From CAYQUL01 sp964568925 (lineage in GTDB: Bacteria > Patescibacteriota > Microgenomatia > UBA8517), in NCBI GenBank assembly GCA_964568925.1, contig CAZMSJ010000001.1:83284-147283 (forward strand): DNA of 64,000 bases, in the 5' to 3' direction. The position numbers were made by a program, and so were the translations under genes. This document shows, piece after piece, positions 59,206 through 64,000 of the stretch. Position 1 is the stretch's first letter. Each line of letters begins with the position of its first letter. Below the pieces are notes generated by a model that was given only the letters and a program-made list of their open reading frames with translations, ran no database searches and was not told where the DNA came from.

Positions 59206-59541
59206 ATGAATGAAATTGCTTGCCCAGTTTGCCACACACAGGTTCGGGCCATTGACTACTTTTGTTTCAATTGTGGTGCAAATTTGAAACCTAAACCAAA
59301 GTCAGTTGATGCGCTCGCACAGGTTTACCTCTATCTGGGCTCTTTTTTCCTTCCACCCATGGGGTATATTTGGGGAGCAAGATACTTGAAGGAGTCTGAA
59401 CAGAAAGCCAAGGTTGTTGGTATTATTGCGATGGTTATCACGACCGTTTCACTTGTGCTAACGATAGTTGCCGTTAAGCAGTTGTCAGACATGATAAACA
59501 GCCAAGTGAGTAGTGGGGTAATGAACTTGTTAGGTAACTGA
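59206..59541 (+). CDS. Zinc-ribbon membrane protein
   Basis: A 111-residue protein: zinc ribbon CPVCHTQV...FCFNCGAN at 6-26, two membrane helices (about 40-58 and 70-92) with GYIWGARYLKESEQKAKV between. TATAGT ends about 8 nt before the ATG. Same layout as the 41.5-kb proteins. Confidence 0.68.
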   Translation: MNEIACPVCHTQVRAIDYFCFNCGANLKPKPKSVDALAQVYLYLGSFFLPPMGYIWGARYLKESEQKAKVVGIIAMVITTVSLVLTIVAVKQLSDMINSQVSSGVMNLLGN

Positions 59542-59553
59542 GGAGTAAAAAAA

Positions 59554-59937
59554 TTAGTTTTCTACATCAAACCAGTCAATTGGAGTTGTGTCATCTGGTT
59601 CTCCATTGTAGTTAACCAAGATTTCTTCATCTTTTTTAATATCTTTAATAGCGGTGTAGACCATGACTTGTTCCTTAAAGTTTTGCTTCCAATCTGCATT
59701 TGGTTCAAAAGAATGGTTATAAATTGAACCGTATCCAAATGCAATCGCACCACTTCGAGTACTTCTCCATGGATACATATAGTGTGAGAGTGGAGTCTCT
59801 TCACAATGAGCACGATCTTTAGTATCAAGTAAAAGAGTAGGTGCTTTTTCAATAACTTCACCTTTTTTAAAGTCTCGCAATGCATATACGCCAAGACCCT
59901 TTTTTCGTGTTTTTCTTACTTCAATATCGTAACTCAT
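59554..59937 (-). CDS. SET-domain protein
   Basis: A 127-residue protein with only a SET domain: GLGVYALRDFKKGEVIE at the N-terminus, YGSIYNHSFEPNADW (NHS motif) near 77-90, and IKKDEEILVNYNGE near the C-terminus. Bacterial SET proteins methylate lysines. TAGAAT lies 7 nt before the ATG, so it looks leaderless. Confidence 0.88.
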   Translation of the reverse strand: MSYDIEVRKTRKKGLGVYALRDFKKGEVIEKAPTLLLDTKDRAHCEETPLSHYMYPWRSTRSGAIAFGYGSIYNHSFEPNADWKQNFKEQVMVYTAIKDIKKDEEILVNYNGEPDDTTPIDWFDVEN

Positions 59938-60044
59938 TGCAAAATTCTAACAAACATTTTTGACAATTGCATCTACTGAAAATTATTGGTCAATGATCTT
60001 ACTTGCGTGGCATCTTTATAAGGTGAGAGAATGAATTACCTGCT

Positions 60045-61253
60045 ATGAATAAAAGTTATAGTGCCCATGTTGTGAGTACAAAATTGATTGCAAAAGAGAC
60101 ATGGGAATGTGTCTTTGCAGTAGATGACACCTTGTTTAGTTTTACTCCCGGGCAGTATGTGTGGGTCATTTTACCCAATCACAAAGAGCTTGATCCACGA
60201 GGAGAGCGCAGAGCTTTTTCTATTACTTCAGTTCCCAATAGTGAGTCAACACTATCAATTGTTTTTCGAGAAAATACTGCAAGTGAATTTAAAAATGACT
60301 TAATTCATTTGTCTCCCGGTGACGCAGTACAAATAGAGGGACCTTTTGGGGGATGGGCACCGTTTACAGATAATGTATGTATTGTGGCTGGTGGAGTAGG
60401 CATCGCACCATTCTTAAGTATTATTCGAGATTTAGCTCCCAAGCAAATTAATTGTAAATTACAACTTTTGTTTGCAAACAGTAGTCAGGAAGATGTGTTT
60501 TATGAAGATGAGTTGCGTTCAATTGAAAAAGAATGTGACAATTTCCATTTCAAAAAGGTAATTGGCACAATTCTTCCAGATCAATTAAAGGCAATGACTC
60601 CTGTTGGACCAACGAAGTGGCTTATCGCCGGTTCACAATCAGTGGTCGATTCTGTAACGCAAATGTTACTGGTACAAGGTGTTTCACTTCATGACATGTT
60701 CTTTGAAGAACATTATCCACGAGTAGGTGAGTTTTACTTAACAGCAGAGGAATTGCTTTCAAATGAGGGAGTCAACTACTTTAAAAGTATTGTTGAGCAG
60801 TCTCTAAATCACATTATTGTGACTGATATTGAAGGGGTAATTATCTATGCAAATCGGGCAGCAGAAAAGTTAACAGGCTATACCTTTGATGAAATGACTG
60901 GCCAAACTCCACGTTTGTGGGGTGGCCTCATGCCAAAAGAATTTTATATAAAAATGTGGCAAACGATAAAGGTAGACAAAGTTCCGTTCAAAGGAGAAAT
61001 CACCAACAGAAAAAAAGATGGAACGTTCTACCGTGCAATCGCGACCATTACTCCCGTTTTTCAAAGCAATAACCTCTTGATAGGGTTTTTAGGTGTTGAA
61101 GAAGATATTACGGCACACACAGATACTGAAAAAGAGTTAATACAAAAGTCACAAGAGCTAGAGAGACTTAACAAACTGATGGTTGGTAGAGAGCTAAAAA
61201 TGATTGAGTTAAAAAATCAGATTCGAAAACTTGAGTCACAACATGAAGGATAA
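60045..61253 (+). CDS. Ferredoxin-reductase-like (FAD/NAD) and PAS fusion sensor
   Basis: A 402-residue protein. Residues 1-235 form an FNR-type oxidoreductase: FAD loop RRAFSITSVP, GPFGGWAPF, NAD(P) site VAGGVGIAPFLSIIRD and the end WLIAGSQSVVDSV. Residues about 244-365 are a PAS domain (IIVTDIEGVIIYANRAAEKLTGYTFDEMTG), then a coiled coil with LMVGRELKMIELKNQI. No kinase domain. The kinase gene begins 10 nt before its stop and a receiver follows, so it likely feeds redox or flavin state into that pathway. Confidence 0.88.
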   Translation: MNKSYSAHVVSTKLIAKETWECVFAVDDTLFSFTPGQYVWVILPNHKELDPRGERRAFSITSVPNSESTLSIVFRENTASEFKNDLIHLSPGDAVQIEGPFGGWAPFTDNVCIVAGGVGIAPFLSIIRDLAPKQINCKLQLLFANSSQEDVFYEDELRSIEKECDNFHFKKVIGTILPDQLKAMTPVGPTKWLIAGSQSVVDSVTQMLLVQGVSLHDMFFEEHYPRVGEFYLTAEELLSNEGVNYFKSIVEQSLNHIIVTDIEGVIIYANRAAEKLTGYTFDEMTGQTPRLWGGLMPKEFYIKMWQTIKVDKVPFKGEITNRKKDGTFYRAIATITPVFQSNNLLIGFLGVEEDITAHTDTEKELIQKSQELERLNKLMVGRELKMIELKNQIRKLESQHEG

Positions 61254-63417
61254 CAATCAAGAAAACATTGACTATCTAGAGAAGAGAAAGGCCATGCTTA
61301 TCTATGGCTTTTCTTTCATTGGCTCAACTTCACTCTTTATCTTTGGTCTTTGGAACGTTGTCCTTGGTGCAACCATGTTAGGGTACTTTGAATTACTCGC
61401 CGCAGGAGTTGTTGTAATTAACATGGTGTACTTTAAGTGGACAAATGAGAGATACATAAAGACCGTATCTGCAATTGTGTTGTTTATCCTGGCACTCGTT
61501 TTGGTTTCCTTGTATGTAACAGGAGGGCTTGGAGGAACAAGTGGTGTGTATTGGTTCTTCACCATGCCCGTTGTTGCTTTTTTTCTGGTTGGAAAAAAAG
61601 AAGGTGCCCTGTGGGTGGGGAGTGTCTTGTTAGTTACTGCACTTTCCTCATTAATCCTTCCAAATGAGCTCTCAGTTTATGACGCAGATCAGACTCGGCA
61701 ACTTATTTTCTCAGTGATTGTTGTCTCCGCCATTGTGTACCTCTATTCAGATATCAATGAGAAAATTGAAAAGCATTTGATGCAACGGGAAAAGATGCTT
61801 GTTTCCTATTCCGAACAAATGTCTTCAAAGGGAGATGAACTTGTTGAGCAAAAGAAACAAGTTGATGAACAAAATATTGAACTAAATGACACGAAGCGAG
61901 CAATGCTTAACCTTCTTGAGGATTCTAAAAATTTGGAAGAGCAGTTAAAGGCTGAGCGTGATCGAAGTAGTGCCATTATCACCTCCGTCGGTGAGGGGTT
62001 ACTTGCAATCAATATGAATCACGAGATTACCTTGATTAATCCTGCTGCCCAAGAATTCTTAGAAGTTGATGAATCAGTTCTTGGAAAGAGGTGGACTGAA
62101 ATTGTTTCAACACTTCGACACGGAGTAGAAACACCAGTTGAAGAGCGTTCGTTTTCTAAAACGCTTACTGATGGTCAGGTTGTTGTCATTAATCTTGAAG
62201 ATGATCATTATTACAAAACACATACGGGAAAAAAGTTCCCAATCGTTTCAGTTACAGCACCAATTAAAAAAGATGGAGTTATCATCGGAGCTGTTAAAGC
62301 ATTTCGTGTTGCGACTGATGACAAACATCAGCAACAGATTATTGAAGCTGAAGTTAAAAAGCAGACAGAGGAATTGCAAGATGAGCAAGCAAAGCTCTAC
62401 TCATCCATTAACAGTCTTCCTATTGGGTTTTTGATTGCAGACGCAAGCGACCGAATTATTGCAATTAACCCAATTGCCAAAAATATGATTTGGAACACCT
62501 CGACCCCAACGTCAGCTGCTGAGATTGGAAAAAACCTTGGACCTGAAGTACAAAATGCATACGTTCAAAGTAAACATACACAAAAGCCAATTGAAATTAA
62601 ACGGTTCACATTTGGAGCAAAGTTCCTTCATCTGTTTTTCGTCCCAATCTTCGTGTTAGGCGAACGTGGTCGATATATTGGTACGGTGATGCTTGCGGAA
62701 GACATTACAGAAGCAACGGTGCTTGAGCGATCAAAAGATGAATTTTTCTCAATCGCGTCACATGAGTTACGTACCCCACTTACCGCGATTCGTGGAAATA
62801 CCTCGATGCTTATGGATTACTTTGTTGCTGACTTAAAGGATGACAATGTGAAGGGCATGATCGGGGATATTCATGAATCAAGTATTCGTTTGATTGGTAT
62901 CGTAAATGACTTTTTGGATCTATCCCGGCTTGAGCAAAAGCGCATGGAATTTAAAAAGGAAGATCTCGATATTGTTGGTCTTTCTAATGAAGTTGTGGGC
63001 GAGTTACAAGCAAATGTACAAGGTGGTGTTGTTTTACAAGTAACAGGTGGAGAAAACATTCCACACGTAGTGGCTGACAAGAATAAGACAAAAGAAGTGT
63101 TAATTAATTTAGTAGGAAATTCCTTAAAGTTTACTGAAAGTGGCAGTGTCAGTATTCAGTTTGAAAAGAGAGAACACCTGCTTGCAGTTAAGATTGTAGA
63201 TACCGGTCGTGGAATCCCTGAGGCAAATCAAAGCCTGCTCTTTAGAAAGTTCCAACAGGCTGGTTCTAGTTTATACACGAGAGACACAACCAAAGGTACT
63301 GGCCTTGGCTTATACATTAGTAAGCTTTTAGTTGAAGGTATGGGAGGGTCTGTACAGCTTGTTTCAAGTGAGCAAGGCAAGGGTTCTGTATTCGAGTTTA
63401 CTTTACCTCTTAGTTAA
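61243..63417 (+). CDS. Membrane PAS sensor histidine kinase
   Basis: A 724-residue protein. Six helices in about 13-170 without a named sensor domain, coiled coil about 175-235, a PAS domain about 240-365, a second PAS-like unit about 375-490, HisKA with His507 in FFSIASHELRTPLTAIRG and a HATPase_c (N-box EVLINLVGNSLKF, DTGRGIP, GTGLGLYISK). ATG 61243 overlaps the previous gene by 11 nt. Phosphotransfer to the receiver behind is expected. Confidence 0.93.
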   Translation: MKDNNQENIDYLEKRKAMLIYGFSFIGSTSLFIFGLWNVVLGATMLGYFELLAAGVVVINMVYFKWTNERYIKTVSAIVLFILALVLVSLYVTGGLGGTSGVYWFFTMPVVAFFLVGKKEGALWVGSVLLVTALSSLILPNELSVYDADQTRQLIFSVIVVSAIVYLYSDINEKIEKHLMQREKMLVSYSEQMSSKGDELVEQKKQVDEQNIELNDTKRAMLNLLEDSKNLEEQLKAERDRSSAIITSVGEGLLAINMNHEITLINPAAQEFLEVDESVLGKRWTEIVSTLRHGVETPVEERSFSKTLTDGQVVVINLEDDHYYKTHTGKKFPIVSVTAPIKKDGVIIGAVKAFRVATDDKHQQQIIEAEVKKQTEELQDEQAKLYSSINSLPIGFLIADASDRIIAINPIAKNMIWNTSTPTSAAEIGKNLGPEVQNAYVQSKHTQKPIEIKRFTFGAKFLHLFFVPIFVLGERGRYIGTVMLAEDITEATVLERSKDEFFSIASHELRTPLTAIRGNTSMLMDYFVADLKDDNVKGMIGDIHESSIRLIGIVNDFLDLSRLEQKRMEFKKEDLDIVGLSNEVVGELQANVQGGVVLQVTGGENIPHVVADKNKTKEVLINLVGNSLKFTESGSVSIQFEKREHLLAVKIVDTGRGIPEANQSLLFRKFQQAGSSLYTRDTTKGTGLGLYISKLLVEGMGGSVQLVSSEQGKGSVFEFTLPLS

Positions 63418-63434
63418 ACTATACTTTCTTACAA

Positions 63435-63842
63435 ATGGCTAAAGTCCTAATTGTCGAGGACGACTCTTTAATGAGCCGGATGTATCAGAAAATCTTCACT
63501 TTTGAGAAGTACGATGTAGAGACGGCAGAAAATGGAGAAGTTGGTCTCGAAAAAGCAAAAACAGTTAACCCCACAATTATTCTTCTTGATGTCATGATGC
63601 CAAAGATGAATGGCCTGGAAGTTCTTGATAAATTGAAGCTTGATGATCGCACAAAAAGTATTCCAGTTATTATGTTAACAAATCTTGCTGGAGAGAAGGA
63701 TGCAGAAAACGCAATGCTCAAAGGTGCAGTTAAGTACATTGTAAAAAGTGAGCATGAACCAAAGGAAATTGTAAAAATGGTTGAAGAAATTATTGCTGGT
63801 CAGACTCGAAACGAAGTCCCAACTGCAGCTCCACAAAACTAG
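63435..63842 (+). CDS. Receiver-only response regulator
   Basis: A 135-residue CheY-like protein: VEDD at 8-10, phospho-acceptor Asp52 in ILLDVMMPKMNG, Thr82 and Lys104 (YIVK). No DNA-binding or output domain; the Ala/Pro-rich tail is short. TATACT ends about 9 nt before the ATG. Likely a single-domain relay for the kinase. Confidence 0.92.
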   Translation: MAKVLIVEDDSLMSRMYQKIFTFEKYDVETAENGEVGLEKAKTVNPTIILLDVMMPKMNGLEVLDKLKLDDRTKSIPVIMLTNLAGEKDAENAMLKGAVKYIVKSEHEPKEIVKMVEEIIAGQTRNEVPTAAPQN

Positions 63843-63906
63843 TCAAAAGCTCCTTTTGACATTACCTTTCAAAACATACTACAGTAATTGTAAGGGGGTG
63901 ATTTTA

Positions 63907-64000
63907 ATGTCAAGTAAAAATGCTGGTTGGCTTCACGTTGTTGCTTTTACACTGCTTGTTGTTGGTGGTCTAAATTGGGGACTCATTGGATTGTTGAACT
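63907..64000 (+). CDS. DUF378-like membrane protein, cut by window edge
   Basis: AAGGGGGTGA precedes ATG 63907. The visible 31 residues, ending TLLVVGGLNWGLIGLLN, fit DUF378 (GGLNWGLIG). The C-terminus lies beyond the window. Confidence 0.75.
   Translation, partial: MSSKNAGWLHVVAFTLLVVGGLNWGLIGLLN

Noticed and set aside
1..64000. UGA recoded as glycine, as in some CPR lineages
   Set aside because: UGA ends dnaG, the HNH gene and other genes at expected positions, and no internal in-frame UGA is needed in conserved proteins.
1..64000. CRISPR array or cas genes
   Set aside because: No regularly spaced repeats beyond the CACTTA hexamers and no Cas-like protein were seen.

Overview
The window looks like a chromosomal segment of a small-genome, low-GC bacterium of the Candidate Phyla Radiation (Patescibacteria), probably Microgenomates-like. 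This is inferred from gene content, not from a marker phylogeny. The pointers are a row of TrbC/VirB2-like proteins with Cys-rich ectodomains, a coiled-coil SpoIID protein, many tiny membrane proteins, TATAAT boxes only 5-10 nt before start codons (leaderless mRNAs), an intron-bearing tRNA and a lone purF. TAA, TAG and TGA all end genes, so the code is standard. No stretch over 300 bases is left without a gene.

Region by region. 1-3819 (minus): an operon of six VirB2/TrbC-like membrane proteins, the last cut by the window edge. 3848-9251 (plus): SpoIID, PH-domain, small membrane and PP2C-like proteins, then smpB and tmRNA. 9269-14201: comFC and a cluster of five tRNA-Ser genes and one tRNA-Arg, with a LAGLIDADG endonuclease between two AGY-reading tRNA-Ser genes; DedA, PsiE-like, DUF1761 and Nudix proteins lie among them. 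14281-25109: purF, Nudix, SpoU methylase, HAD phosphatase, tRNA-Arg(CCG), dnaG, rpoD and a series of small membrane proteins with strong Shine-Dalgarno sites and their own terminators.

25143-35468: tRNA-Asn(GUU) is split by a 520-nt group I intron that encodes an HNH endonuclease. A large serine recombinase converges on the tRNA, and its last codons are antisense to the tRNA 3' end. Behind it is a single-direction block (recombinase, unknown proteins, zinc-finger protein, primase-helicase, DUF669-like protein, two small proteins, 695-aa unknown) that reads as an integrated replicon of about 9.7 kb. Its distal end was not located. 35525-43573: surface and membrane accessory genes, including a 912-aa M23/crystallin/PKD protein of different base composition, zinc-ribbon membrane proteins, one with a trypsin-like protease domain, a DUF4352 protein and an XRE regulator.

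43701-59937: mostly short single-gene units (GNAT, VOC, DUF1801, DUF4256, DUF3052, DUF3096, YggT, GlsB-like, cupin, DinB-like, SDR, UPF0314, topoisomerase IB, Ogt-like, SET). Two genes here have frameshifts at homopolymers, and one spot carries two covarying hairpins like IS200/IS605 ends. 60045-63842: a signalling cassette of a ferredoxin-reductase-PAS fusion, a membrane histidine kinase and a receiver-only response regulator. A DUF378 protein starts at the right edge.
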